Source of the DNA: Hoplostethus atlanticus
Lineage: Eukaryota; Chordata; Actinopteri; Trachichthyiformes; Trachichthyidae
Direction: 5' to 3'
NCBI GenBank assembly: GCA_034670405.1
Contig: JAXDDX010000010.1
Coordinates: 269,501 to 333,500 of the forward strand
DNA: 64,000 bases
In this document: positions 1 through 13,770 of the stretch, in pieces
Layout of the letters: every line of letters starts with the position of its first letter
How positions within the stretch are numbered: the stretch's first letter is position 1
Notes under the pieces: model-generated
What the model saw: the letters and a program-made list of their open reading frames with translations, nothing else
The model's database searches: none
What the model was told of the DNA's origin: nothing
Program-made: the position numbers and the translations under genes

Positions 1-3000
1 ATTATTATTACAGAATTACAGTCACAAAGTCATTCATCACTTTGAATGGACAAAAACATGGAAATAATTCCATTGCCACATATCTTGCATTGCTACTGTT
101 CATGTCTCCAAGGATGCATTACCATATGGCCTACCATATCAGGGAACTAAGCAAGGCACTTAACGCCCAACTGCTCCAGTGGAGCTGCACGTGGCCAACA
201 GTAAAGTAATATGGTTGGACTGACCAGCTCCTGGGACTGAGTGTCTGTAACTGCATATGCGTAGTAGGACATTGCTGAAAACGAGCATGCATACTCAGCA
301 AAGCTTCGCCGGCTAAATTAAGGTGAACACAGTGTTTCATCTGGTCTGAAATGGCCTCACAAATACCAGCAGTGTATTACACTCTGTCTCTTACAAGGAA
401 AGAACTGAGAATCCAGTCAGTGTCTCATATTAGGCCTAATTAATTTACACTTTGCTATGGCATGAATCCCTAATGGAAAGCTCACTGACCTTGGAGTTAT
501 TTTCATTTCTCAGGAGGCAGAGGAATCTCTCTCTTGGGTATGTTTTTCATCATAGAAATTCTTCTTTTGCTGAGTAGTACTGTTGAGTAGTACTGCAGCT
601 CTCACATCTATGTGTGTCTGCGTACACGCGATCACACAGAATCCCACATTTATGCATATATTGATTGTGCAAAGTATGGGTTTAAATGATGAGTGGAGAT
701 TGATGAAGGTATTGAGTTTAGATTAAACAGCTGAAGAAAGTCCACTGCATGTCCCAACCTGACATTCAAACATTGTGGATTCAAGCATTGTGAATGAAGT
801 TACACAGTACATTAGATAGAGTGATATAACTTTATATAGTGAATAATACAATGTTTGCAGGCCTCCAACTGCCTTTTATTCACATTAGAGCGGCATGTTT
901 TCTCAAGTACCCTAACATTAGGAGGGACTGTCCTTGTTGCATGCAGCATTCGCTGATCAGAAGGCTGTTTCAAAATATGCTTAATTTAAAATGGTACAAC
1001 AGACACTTTTTTCTCCAACATCGGTATACTAAATCGCCATGATGTTATACTGCTTTCCGTTTACTGATTTAGTAGGCATCAGCAAAAGACAAATTAGTAT
1101 CTGCAAAAAATCACCAGTGCTGCGCAACATAACAAGATGGTGAAATTATCCAATCATAAAACAACATGTGACACAAGACACATAGCAGCCTTTGGGTTTC
1201 AGTTTTAATATGCTATGATGGAATAACCATACAGCAAGTGTACATTGTAGTTAGTATACTGAATACAGAATTCAAGCATTGCAACCAATGCACCCTGGTT
1301 CAGTCCTTCTTGGTAATTGGTAGCAGGTGTGTAGGTTCCAAAAGTAGAAACTGATGAGTAGGGAAAAGGGAACCCAACCTACTCAAATGTATTAAACTGA
1401 AAACATCTGAGGTCATTTGTCTAGTGAAAACATTTGAAGACATACTTGGACATTTTGAATTTTCATCTGTACATTTTCTTCACTAGGTGCTTTTGGGGAG
1501 AAGGTTTTCTGCATTGGCACCTCTGTTGACTAAAACAGCTTTTTAGTATTGTTAGTAGAGAGAGAGAGTTTTAATTGAAACCATGGTCCTCTAGCAAAAA
1601 GCATCTTTTACTAGCCATGTGTGTTTCCAGACATGTGTGTTGGTGTCACCTTGGCAGAGGAACATGCCAAGACAACAAGGAAGCAGCACCTGCAGATAAT
1701 GGCTTCTCCGTGTCCAGGAGAATCTGGACCAAGCCAAACAGGGAAAAGCACTCAAATGTATCCCACAATTCCTTTGATGATCAGAGAGAGGGGAATAAAA
1801 ACTCAACGACTTCCAGTCCTTTTTGCCTTTAATATTTAACATGGTTGATCTTGTGTGAGAGATAGTTAGATGTCCCTTGTGCCTCCTTATTACTGGGCAT
1901 TTTGTTATGTTACTGATAACACTGAATGTTCACTTAAAGTGAACTTATTCTAGGGAACATTAGCTAAATGACTCAAATGTTAAATATTAAATAGTATGTG
2001 TAGTATAGTAGAAGGGGGAAACCTCCAGATAGGCAGTAATCCCTCTTCAGCCTCTTTAGAAACATACAGAGGTAGCCAATCCTAGCATATCCTCTATTAG
2101 CACTGCAGCCGTTTTCTTTCTCAAATGTTATTAGCTAGAATGAAATCAACAAATTGTCATACAAAGCCCATGCCTCTCAGTCAAATTGTTCCTGGGTCAC
2201 TCTTTGTGCACTCTAACAGCAAAAAATGAACAAAATTAGATTTTTCAGTAAAATTATTTTCAGTAACGGAGCAATAGTTTACCAGTAATTCACATTCAAT
2301 GGTGGGCATGCAGTGAAAAGCAACACTCCAGGCATTATTTTTGTTGGGTTTCATTCAAAGTTAAGGTACAAAAAAATACACATTTTGTAGAAGCATTTTT
2401 TTTGGATTCCATAGTTTTTATTATTGCCCATGCAATGAAATCGGCAGTGTGGGGATGGATCTGCTATGTCCCGAATGCCCTGCATCAGCCAACCATTACA
2501 GTATATGCAGTTGCACTGTTCAATAGTTAATTTGAAAATACAGTTTGAAGATAAATGGAGCTGAAATCTAACAAATCTGTCCACAGTTTCTAACACCCAC
2601 AATAAGAACTATCAGTTTGTTCCAGCTTGGTTTCATTCAAACAAACATGGACAGGAAGGAACAAAATGTTTTTATAGAAATCCTTGTAGCAGTGTTTAAT
2701 TGCTTTCAAAGAGAAACTTTTTTGCCCCTCTCTGGTGTCATTCAACCAAATTGTGTTGTTATGGAAATCGCTGTGGCAGCACTACCTAAATAAAAGCTTT
2801 TTTTTCTTTGTTTTTTGTTTTGACTAAAATGTGCTCCTTTTGAATCTGGGGCTGAAAGTTATTAACTTCTCACAACAGATTAATCTAAAACCGACAGGAA
2901 AAAAGTTACACTGAAGAATTTATAAAGATTCAGCCCAAATAAGCCATCCCACAAATCAAGCATATCTGTGTGAAATTCCCACGTGATGGTTTTTGTTCCT

Positions 3001-6000
3001 CTCCAAGAGTTTGTTGCAGCACCCCAATTTAGGTAAATTTAATTAGGATGGCAACTACATACTTAATTAGTTCAAGGAATTTGCTAGATGTTTTACAGTG
3101 TGTACTCACCGTGGGGAGCGTCCTCAAGAGAAGACACAGCTCTCAGAAATGTTCCAATTTTGTGAGTATGGAGGTTTTCTGTCTTACTATTTCAGCATAG
3201 GGGCTATTGCTTTAACAGCAAGCTGGTTTAGTTACAAACAATGCAGAGCATCAGCACCATATTCAGTACCTATATACATTATATTCATCATTTTGCATCA
3301 CATTCAGTATCTGATTGACATCAAAGATTAACATACAGTAAGTAATGAAAAAGGGATGTACTGCATATGTACTATCACCTCAGTTAAAATAGAAAAGTCA
3401 GAGGAGGAATGCTTTAAAGCGAATGAGTCCAATTTCAAAACGGTCAGTGTGGTTGGGCTGTGCTCCATTCAGTTCTAAGCAAGCTAAATCGCCTACAAAC
3501 ACAAAGCAAGCTCATTCAAGACAAAGACAATTGTTATCTGCCTACCTTGGCAATGACTTTAGTGTTGGCAGGCTACTCTCAGGAAAATGGGCTTAATCAA
3601 CCACAGTTGCAACAAAGTCACACGTTTTCAAACTTCCTTGGTTGATTCATTCATTGTCGTCATTTTGTCATCATTATGTGACACCCAAACATACTACTTG
3701 GTGCAATACTGTATGATGCTGTATAACTGGTTCAGTTAGTTCAGAAGTTCAGTCTTTAGTGTATAGGTTAGTAGCTCAGTTGCTGAATCAGACTGAACAA
3801 GGCGTTCAGGCGGGTGTGCACTGCCAGCTTTTGGTCAAAAGACATGGTAGAAATGTGATTCATTCATTCAGTTAATTCAGGCAGTTCAGTTGTTAGTGTA
3901 GCAGTTGGCCACGAAACTGGCATTTTTACAATGGTGAATCAAATGAGCCAGTCCAGAATCCATTCACTAGGCCTACTGTCAGACTGTCCGACAGCTTGAC
4001 AGAATCTAGTTAGTTAAAAGCCACCTTTAAAAGCCATCTAAAAATGTGTATCCACCTTAGGGGAAATCGTAGACACAAATCTCCCTCTGAGAAAGGTCTT
4101 CTTATTGAGCCAGTGAGTCAGTAGTTTCCAGGGCACTATCTCACAATATTAGTTCTGCCATTCCTTGAACATCAAGCCATCACAGCACTGTTTCCACGGA
4201 CCCGTTACTTAGTTCATTATGTAAGAATTATGTCCTCTCTCTTGCTCTAGGCCTACCCTCTCTATTGTCAGAGGTCATTTGGCATCCCTGGAGGACCATT
4301 AAACTAGAACAATTATATTGTAGTAACTCACATGGGCCTTAGGAAGGGGTAGGCGTGGAGTGGGAGAATCCCCAGGGACAGGCCACTCCGACATGGCGGG
4401 GTTTTCCATGTCTTTTAGAGAGATCGGGATGGGTTGCATGAAGGAATGTTTATAGTTGTGGTGGATGTCTTGATGTTGGGTCGGGGCGGAAGGGTGTTTG
4501 TGACTCTGGAAGGACACAGCTAGTTTGAATGTAACACAAATGTAAGCAGCAGGTGGCCATACTGTTGCATAACAGTTCCCAAGACAGAACTATAAATGTT
4601 TCCTTGTCCCAGAGATTGAAAATATTGAGAGGCACTGTTCTAAATTGTCCTATATCCTAATTACAGTCCAGGTCGTATCAGCCCGGGATGTATTGAACTG
4701 TATCGATCAACCTCTGACAGGGTGGGTGTCAGCATTGAAAAACAGCCCATGACAGACATGCAGACTCTGTCCTAATTAACCTGGCGCCACGCTGAGTCAA
4801 CATTTCTCCAGTAAACTGTGTGACATGAACTGTAAACAATAACGCTAGCACCTATTAAGAAAATTAAAGCGAACAATTTGCATCAGCTTCCAGGTAAAAC
4901 TGTGATGCAACATAGCGTTTTGTGTCTGACTGGTAATTATGCTGCATGCATATTACAATATATTATATATATATATGGTTTTCTCTCCACTGGTGTGCTG
5001 TGCAATTTGAGGCCTCGGCTGCTTATAACAAAAACCTGATTCAAATTACTGTTTGAAATGGTTCTTTTATTTTGATAGCACTGATTGATTTTGCCTATCA
5101 AAAGGGATGTAGTGAGTATGTTTCTGGAGTTCAAATCCCTGCCCATCTCATGCTGCAGGCACGCTAAAGCAAATGCCAAAATTAAGTGAAAAGGTCTCTA
5201 ATCAATTATTGACAAAGATCAACGTAACAGGAGTGCTGCCGCTTTCCTGCAACTCTTCAGGTGTATAATAAGACAAAACAAAAAGCAACGAGAGGGACAT
5301 GCTCCTAATGACCACAGGTGACTTGGTTGAGTAGGATCTGTCTCTGGACTAGACAGGAAATGTGTGTGGCAGCTATTGAAGATCCAAACAGAACAGTGCA
5401 GCAACAATGCAGAAAGCATCTACAAAAGGGGACTGCTACAATGGCTATATCTGTAGTCTGCTTGGGATGGAGTGTGAACACAATCAACATCACACCCATA
5501 TGAATGGTTAGTTAACTACAATATAGAGGAGATCAGATGGTGTATTTAAATAGGAAAACTTACTTTGCTGCCCTAACATCTTGTTATCATCCCAAGGCAG
5601 TCTGATACAGTCTGATCAAAGATCCCCAATTAGTGACACTTGAGAAGTTAGCTAATAAATCAGCCGTACTCGTCAAGACAGATGGACGAACAGATGGAAG
5701 TGATAAGCAAAAGCCCACCATCAGCCTGTCATTACGTCCTAGACATATGCTTAATACTAGATATTACAATTGCCTTGTCACGATGGAACCTCATTTATCC
5801 AAATATCAGTTTCTGAGAAAAGGTCATCCAATAATGACACAATAGAAGTTACATATTCAATAACAGCTTGATCTTAAATATTTAAATTGCTTTGACAGCA
5901 GAATACAATTGATCCAAAATTTCAGATATCAATTTGTTTGGGGCACGGTTTGATGTACAGGCTGCTCTTAATAGTACCTCAGTATCTTGCATTTTGTTGC

Positions 6001-6350
6001 ATTATACAGCAGTTTGCCTCAACAGACATCATAGAAATCTGTGTAACCAGTCTATTATACATACTAATCTATCCCACTTCCCTGTGCTCCAGGTAGCCTG
6101 AAGCGAAGGCTCAAAGTATTTCATGTTCTCAGACACATCATTTGAAACAGGCTCATTTTTAAACCAAGGTTGGGTAATACGCATGCTTACCTCAAGCTGT
6201 ATTTCCTCAGCTTAATCAAGTCATTTATTATTGATGCAATATTGACATGGTGATCATTACTTTGTACAATAATTGAAAAGATGTCACCTCACTCACTGAC
6301 TTAATGGTACAATATGACCTTCGCTTCATAGCCTCAGTATTCGTAATGTG
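1..6350. other. No exon seen: unique-looking AT-rich sequence
   Basis: No open frame here has recognisable protein features, and none is longer than about 85 codons. The base composition is AT-rich and mostly non-repetitive. A cluster of TTCAG-type short motifs lies around 3720-3900. Stretches near 4640-4860 look GC-balanced and complex, as conserved noncoding sequence often does, but nothing here proves that. Best read as intron or 5' flank of the MDGA-family gene. Confidence 0.6.
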
Positions 6351-6362
6351 TTACTAGTCCTT

Positions 6363-6640
6363 ATTACATCTGGCTTTATTTATATAGCACTTTTAAACAC
6401 AAAACCAGGTGGTATCAAAGGGAGTTGCAAAATAGGGGTGTTGCAAAAGAGGGAAAAAAGGAGACAGAGCATGGGACATCAACAGAAAAATGAAGACATA
6501 AGGGAAATAAGAGCAACAGAGCATAAATGAACATGTCAGACACACAGAAAGGCCAAAAATAAAAATAGGTTTTAAGACAAGTTCTGAAAATCTGATGCTT
6601 TGGTGAAGACTCAAACCGGAAAGTATTGCAGTTCACTCAT
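6363..6640 (-). repeat. Old LINE/SINE 3'-end relic
   Basis: The stretch opens with TTTATTTATATAGCACTTTT, a tail shared by many teleost retroelements. It continues with a block (around 6566-6625) that loosely follows the LINE at 21.8 kb, where AGGTGGGTTTTCAGCC and the bases after it lie. Divergence is high, so family and exact limits are uncertain. No coding capacity remains. Confidence 0.4.
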
Positions 6641-7280
6641 GTTAACTTTATATTGACATTTGGGAGGTTTTACACATTTGACAACTTGAAAGTGTTTAGT
6701 TACTGTCTGGCACACACACAAACCAACCCTCAGATTTACACAGTTATATGGATAATCGAAATAAGTACTTGATTCATGTAGATTGGATTTATTATGGGGA
6801 GTTGTCAGTTATGCAATCATGTAAACAGCTTAATTGGAATATTGCCTTACTCGCAGTATTGGCAATAGTCCCATTATTGGGTGCATGTAAACATAGCAGT
6901 CAGAATGCGAGGTTAGACAACAGACATACTTTAGAGGACCATGGGAGAACATATCCTGGAAGGGACATGTACTCTATGAAGCTCACACCAACACCTCTAG
7001 GTACTACTGTACCATGTCTATTTATTCCCCGTCATCTTGGTGCACACTCAGAGCCTAACTCTGTGTAGCAGGCTCAGAAGTGGATCAACACAGGAAGTAA
7101 CTTTCCTGAAATGCCTTGGAGATTCATGTCAAAACCCACGTGTCCCTATCATCCAGACAGCACCAAGGGCCCAGACCCTTTTAGTTAGAACCGAGGCAAG
7201 TCAAATTGATGGATGATGAGTATGGGAGTGAGTGACCTAGTGACTGTGTGTGTATATAAAATCTTTGTATATACATGCAT

Positions 7281-7314
<34 letters not shown>

Positions 7315-8379
7315 ATGTGCGCGTGTGTGTGTGCGTGTGCGTATGAAACATGAGGTGGGGTTTTGATAGAATGGGCCTTAGTGACTGTGCATGACAGTGT
7401 ATAACAATGTGCTTCACAGTGCACCGTTTCTTTACCCTAGGTTAGGTTCCCTGTTGAGTGCGGTGAGTCACTGATAACATGTGACATGGGTTTCCGTGAC
7501 AGTTTGGGGTCGCCTACCTCTCCACACCTCCACACTGATATACTACATCCCAATTTACTACATCTCAGAAAGCGAGAGGGGAAAAGGAAGGAATGAGGGA
7601 TGGATGAAGGGAGGAGAGGGGTAACAAGACAAGGAGGAAGATAGAGAGGGGGGGAATAAGGGAGGTATGGGAGGAGGAAGTAGGGAAAGGTAGCATGGCA
7701 GGGAACGTGGGTGATATAATGTGGCACAGCAAGATTGAGAGGTAGAACAAAATGAGATTTAGAAAGTGAAAAAAGAGTATGTGTATGTGTGTGTGTGTAA
7801 GAGGAAGAGAGAGAGAGAAAGGAGAGAGAGAGATCAACCATCACAACACATCTTTAGACATTGCATAGGGCGTCATTTTAAATGGCCTGGAGGAGTGTGG
7901 ATTGTTTTAATTCATATTCATACAGTGGCAGATCTCTGATGTCTCATACATAGTCAAGTAACACAGAGAAGGGGAAATTCTTGGTAGGGTGTTTAAATTG
8001 TTTTGCTGGATGGAGACATAAATAATACTGTGTTTTAAGATAAAAAGCTGTCAGATGTATAGATAGGCAGTAAAAGATGGAATGATATAAAAAGAATAAA
8101 TGTTGGGGAGACGCCCTGACAGTCAGAAATATCCATCAGTAATCATCATCGGTCCATATGTGGTTAGATGTCAGACCAAAAGACAACCAGTTTAGGAATC
8201 TTTCAATAATGTCACTATGGGATTTCTTCATTTCTTGATTTTTGATCTTGAAAACTCTCTTTCCCTTTACCAATTGACACATTTAATACCTAAAGTGAAT
8301 GGACTCACCCAATATGGATTGGAACAGGAGCTTAACCACAAAATCAGTTTTTGGTATTTAGCAGAACCTTAGTGCTCAA

Positions 8380-8427
<48 letters not shown>

Positions 8428-10949
8428 AAAGTATAGTTTGGTTATAAGCCGGCCCTCAGACCATGAGGAGATAAGATCACTCCACTTGTCCCCATCGCTT
8501 GGCCAGCTTTATCTAAAATGTGTTTTTTTTCCTGTCGCTTATTTATTGTCTCTCTCTCCTCTATGAAGGTTATACAATGCAGTGTAGGCCTGGAATTATC
8601 TTGACCTTAACATTGGCTCTTGTAGCACACACTGATATTGTTTCTGGGGGGAAAATATCCATTACACTGGAATGAAGCAGTATAAATCAAGTGGTTCATG
8701 GTGAGTTTCCTGCGGTGCAGACAGCATCAGGGAAAGACAGGGCAACATAAAAGAAAGGAACATGTATGAAAAGAGAGGCCTGCTGGGCTCAACACACTAA
8801 ACGTTTGATTGACAAATTATTGTAAAGCTCTGTTGTAGGATCTATGGATTATTTTGGAGGGCCTTCCACCAGGAAAGAAGTTACACATTGTGGATTGTGA
8901 TTGCTTCACTAAATTGGATTTAAAATCAGAATCACTTCACTTGTCAATTACAATACATGTACAGGGATTAGTCTTGTGCAGAGACTCATTGACAACTGAT
9001 ACAGTAACATGGTACATACAGACGTATGGTGCAGCAATAACAGGACCAAGCCAGTATAGTTACACATATCACTCATGTTTTTCTACTGTATGATCTATAT
9101 ACAGTCGATTACTCTTGAGGGACTGAGCAGGAAATGTAAATCATGGATCTTTGTTGAGAGACTTGCACATTAAGTTGTCACACTCATGCCATTTTGCTTT
9201 CATTAACTTCCCCTGGTCCAAAATGACCGCATGCCTTCCTGATGACCCTCTCTAAAACCAATTGAAATGTGCTTTAATGGCATTACCAGGATGATGCGGT
9301 AATTAAGACGCCCAGCAGCCCATCCAATACTCTCCAATCAATACAGCTGATCAGATTTCAATCGGTCACTTCTCACTCAGCTGTCATCACTTCCTGGTAT
9401 TTGTGGCCCCCACCAGTCAGAATTATTGACAGCGCGGTGCAGGGGGACGAGGGCACAGCAAGCTCCAATTTCAGAACGCAAGATTCAGATTCGATTAATA
9501 CTTCTTGTCGTACATTATATTTGTGTGAGGCTGCACTGGGTCAGATTTTGCTCTCCTTCGTAGTTCTTTTTAATATTATTTTGTCAGCTGTTTGTGCACC
9601 TCTGAGACAACGGTGACAATTATACAGTCCATGTGCCATTAATGTTTTTATATATATTGAAGCTAAATTCATAAAACAACACATACCTTTGAGCAGTGAA
9701 AATAAAGAACAATATACCAGTTGATAAACTCAATCATACTATAATACGCCACAACTTGATTTAGATATCAGTGATAAATCCTGCACACCCGGCTGACTCC
9801 CCTGGCTGGTAGCCATTCCTAGTGAGTGGATCTTCTGTTTGACACCTCACCCGCTATGAGATGGAAATGTGGACCATAAACTAAACAGCTGACAGTGAAC
9901 CTTTCATTTCATTGCCTTTAATATTTTTTTTACCACCCTCACAGGTAGGATGGCTGTTCAAATTAGCCAGCTCCCCCCAGCCAAAGACCCCGCTGGGCGG
10001 CATCCGTATTCATCAACGCCATAAGGCCAGACCAATTCTAATATTATTTTATGGCCATGGCATTTTTCATCCACCCAGCTTCCAATAACTTCCAACTTAG
10101 ATTTTATGACTTTGCTCTTCCTCTCTCTTTCCCCTTTTCTGTCTGTCTCTATATATCTCTCGCTCACTCTCAATCTTTTTCACTTGATCTTTCTCTTTTT
10201 CAATCTCTCGCTATATCTCTCCACCCTATTCTCTCTCCCAGCCCTTTCTCTCTCTCATCCTCTCTCCCTCTCTCCCCATCGTCTCGCTCTATGCTTTTCA
10301 ACCCTTTCCTCTTCTTTCCTCCCATCCTTATTTTCCCTCCTTCCCCTGTCTTCAGTTTTTCATTTACGGCTAGCCATGGCGGGCTGGGTAATGAAGGCAG
10401 CGTTATAAAGTATGGGAAGTGCCCCGGGTCAGGCTCTGAGCCTATGTATCGGCAGACAGAAAAATTGAAATAGGATGGGGATGGAAACAGAAGGGCAGAG
10501 ACTAGAGGATTAGAGGCCCATGAAATATAGAAAGGACCAAGATTAGAGGAATCCAGAAAAACACTGAAGGAATAAAGAAAGTGGTAGTATGTGGTGGTAT
10601 GTGAATAGTGAATAGTTTCCTTATGTGACTCCCTGTTGGCCTGTGTGGAGAATATATGGACTGTCTAGTTGGAGAAGGGAAGAAGAAAGCTGGCAGATAC
10701 ATAAACAGATAAATAACTAATCAAAGGAGCAAATAAACCAAACTCAACTTCAACTGAGGAAGCAATTATTTAGCCCTAATCCTAAAATCTGCTTTACGAT
10801 GCTTGCAAACAGGAGCCGAAGAAGCTGTCTCTTTCAATCTGAGGAGATGTCCAGCCTCGGCAAAAAAGGAGCTGCAATAGTGATGAGATGGATATCGAGA
10901 TTGCAGAGACTGAGGAATGCAGAGAAGATATAGAGAATAATGTATAGAG
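6641..10949. other. No exon seen: microsatellites and purine/pyrimidine-rich tracts
   Basis: Contents include a (GT)n array at 7283-7313, a purine-rich block at about 7560-7840, a (CA)n array at 8380-8424, and a pyrimidine-rich block at about 10090-10350. A repeat-like stretch at about 8900-9060 contains AATCAGAATCACTTCACTTG, resembling a common fish interspersed repeat. The 9180-9440 stretch is complex and non-repetitive. Apparent open frames in the low-complexity tracts are artefacts of composition. Confidence 0.6.
8380..8424. repeat. (CA)n microsatellite
   Basis: About 45 nt of uninterrupted CA dinucleotides, one of the longest pure arrays in the window. Confidence 0.98.
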
Positions 10950-11138
10950 CAGTGGTCCTTAAATCTGGACCTCTGGGTCCAGGGTACTGCTGGTTTTCTA
11001 TTCTGGCAGGCAGCTTTCATTGTAGCCGTCTAATCAGGGACTGATTTAGACCTGAGACACCAGGTGAATGTGACTAGCTACCTGGAAGGTAAAATAAAAC
11101 AGCAGCCAATCCCAGAGAAGTGGAGCTGAGGACCACTG
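10950..11138. mobile_element. Non-autonomous hAT-like element (MITE)
   Basis: The 189-bp element begins CAGTGGTCCT and ends with its inverted copy AGGACCACTG after one mismatch. It is flanked by GTATAGAG on the left and GTAGAGAG on the right, an 8-bp duplication with one mismatch. CAGTGG-type ends with 8-bp target duplications are the hallmark of hAT elements. There is no coding capacity. The interior, with paired TCTAATCAG/CTGATT-type segments, resembles short hAT derivatives that are common in fish. Confidence 0.8.
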
Positions 11139-11184
11139 GTAGAGAGTGACACAAGGGAGAGAGCTTATGCTATGTTTTCTTTTA

Positions 11185-11365
11185 TTTTGAATGACAATTT
11201 TTTGGGGGGCATTTTTGCCTTTATTTGATAGTTAACAGTAGAGAGAGACAGGAAAGATTGGGCGAGAGAGGAGGGATGACATGCGATATAGGTCCTGGGT
11301 GGGATTCAAACACAGGACGTTACGGTTATGTGGTATGCGCCTTAGACGGCTGAGCCACCAGGACT
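11185..11365 (-). mobile_element. tRNA-derived SINE
   Basis: Read on the minus strand, 11364 down to 11291 folds like a tRNA: it starts GTCCTGGTGGCTCAG, has a B-box-like TGTTTGAATCCC, and ends CCCAGGACC, so GTCCTGG can pair with CCAGGAC as an acceptor stem. The body continues down to about 11185 with the CTGTCTCTCTCTACTG and CAAATAAAGGCAAAAA segments often seen in teleost tRNA-SINEs. It is a SINE head, not a working tRNA gene, because a repeat body follows directly. Confidence 0.75.
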
Positions 11366-12417
11366 CCCGCTGGCATTGTTTTCATTGGATCTTTAAAAAT
11401 TTCACTGTAGCATTTGTTTGTGAAACAGGACATACCCACATACTGCACATACATGCCAAATATTTTGAATGTCAAAATGAAGGTCCGATATATTATTGTA
11501 CTGTCAGCTTCACATAATTTAAAACAGGTCAGTAAAGATTCTGCAAGGTCCCCAGCCTGGGGAAGCATTCAGCCGTTGTAGAAAAAGCAGGGAAGGTACA
11601 GAAAAACTGGGAGTATAGTATAAATAAGTAAAGAAAGGAGAAAATAAAGCAGAAGATAAACCTAACAGAAATCTGAAATGGGTATCCGTTGGGTGCACTA
11701 CCACAGATCCAAGGTGTTAAATTTTGTTAAGAGTCATGGGCTAGCTCAGCACTTTTTTGAGTGCAGGCAGAGTTGGTGGTGGTGAGGGAATGGCACACAA
11801 ATCAGTTTGGAGACTAGGCAATAACCACCAGAGCCAGAGGCAGGGCAGCTTATGCTCACTCAAAACCTTGCCCAATAAGCTCCATGAGGAGTTTCGCTCT
11901 GGGGCAGGTTCCAAAATAACGCATGGAGGGCCGTTCGTGACTGAATGTGGTTAGTTAGATTTTTGTTTGGGGTATTGGGGTATGGTTTTTACTGGAAGAG
12001 AGGGCTTCTGAACCTTGTCTTTCCAAGAAGGTCAAACAGCCAGACCTCTCTCCCTTATAATAACATAGTCATTCATAGTCGATGTAGCCAAACTGGAGTA
12101 TTACCCCTACTATATAACTACTATAACTATTGACATTTCCATCTCAACAGATTCACAGTCTGTCATCATGATCCTGTTCTGTCAGATCACTACCCTGGCA
12201 CTTTGCAGACTGAAATCACAAACTTTATCCAACCTGAGGTAGTGATCTGTTTTAAAAAGTTGATGACAACAAAGGAGGAGACGAGGAGTTCATAACGGTG
12301 TGTGTGCATTCCAACTCAACACACAAATGACCTCTCTATCACCAGAATGATTTTGGACACACCTAAGAGCCTCCGCTGAAAAGCTGAGGTTGGTAATAGA
12401 ATAACTTAATAGAGATA

Positions 12418-12457
<40 letters not shown>

Positions 12458-13770
12458 GGGTGGGTGGTTCAATAGCCAACAGGCTTGAGTTACATTCAAT
12501 TTCATTTCATCTAATTCGTGAAAACCTTTTTGAGAAAACTTCCGGCCGTTCGTGTCATTTTTATATAATGTTCTAATTTGTACTAATAGTGTTTGACCGG
12601 TATTTGTTAAGAAAATGTGTAAAATAAATTGAATTGTGCACTGACACCAGTACTGATGACTGAGCTCATAATATTGCATTATTTACTCTTAACTACTCCT
12701 GACCTTTGACTACGACCTTTGACCCCATAATGCCTTAAAGGGTCATAAGGTTACAGATAGGGGACGACCTTTCCCTTATGTGCACACTATAGCCTAAAGC
12801 CGAGACACTAATTGGCGAGACATTAGTAATAATGCCACTTAATGTGTAAGGAAGGTCACCTGATGTAATGAGGGTTTCCATATCCTGGTGTCCCTTAGGG
12901 GTCAGCTGGCCTTACTCACTGTATCATCTCAGTTTCACCCCCAAACATCATTTATGTTTTGCCGTTTGACATAACATTAAATCCTGGCATGTCATTTCAA
13001 ACAAATGAATAGTGCTTTCATCCCTGTGTTAATAAAATTGACATTTTACATTTTTAGCTGGAGCTCTAATACAGAGTGACTTCCAGTGAGTAAGCAGGTA
13101 AGGGTCCAGTGTCTTGTAGTGACAGCAGTGGACATTGAGTGTTACCTCACTCATAGCACTACCGTCTATTTATAAACCCAACTTTAATAATATCTGTATC
13201 CACAATCAATTGGTTGTGATATCCAACAACCTGTAGTTATATTCTCCAATCACTGTGTTTTAATACCAGAATGGATGGAATGTTAAATTCACAAGATGCA
13301 AACTAATATTTTTTTGGTAAGACCTACCTCAGAATAGCACTTTGTCAGCCATTTTGCACAAGGTATCTGAAATTTGAATTTGACATCTTCAATATTTCTC
13401 CTAGAATCAGACACACGCAGACTCGGAAAACAAAGATCATTAGTAAAGCCTGTGTGTTTCGGCACATGGCCTTCGTCAGGGTTTGTAAAACAACGAAACT
13501 TAAAGCATATTGAAATACAAAATGCACACTAACCAATGGAATAACAGAGGATGTGGTCTTGTGACAAAACACCTACAAGTTACAGCAGCTTAGCAATAAT
13601 TTCCTTATCCTTACTACATAGTGCCCTCCACAAGTTACTACTGGCTGATCAGAGGTCAGCCAATCGCTCTCTTAAAAACCGAGAGAACAAAGGAATACAG
13701 ATTCAAGAAAACACTATAGGACTCACTATTCACACTCTCTGGGATTCAATTTTTAAGATAATGTTGTAAT
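11366..13770. other. No exon seen: intron or flank with a diverged repeat
   Basis: A (GT)n array lies at about 12421-12451. A 12-bp inverted repeat (CAGATCACTACC at 12183 and its complement at 12238) flanks a 43-nt spacer. A diverged LINE/SINE tail is likely at about 13040-13165, where ACATTTTTAGCTGGAGCTCT and GTGACTTCCAGTGAG echo the tail of the LINE at 21.5 kb. The 13455-13490 segment holds a hammerhead-like motif on the minus strand. Confidence 0.5.

Noticed and set aside
12183..12249. 12-bp inverted repeat with a 43-nt spacer
   Set aside because: Arms are short and the spacer unstructured; expected by chance in a window this size.
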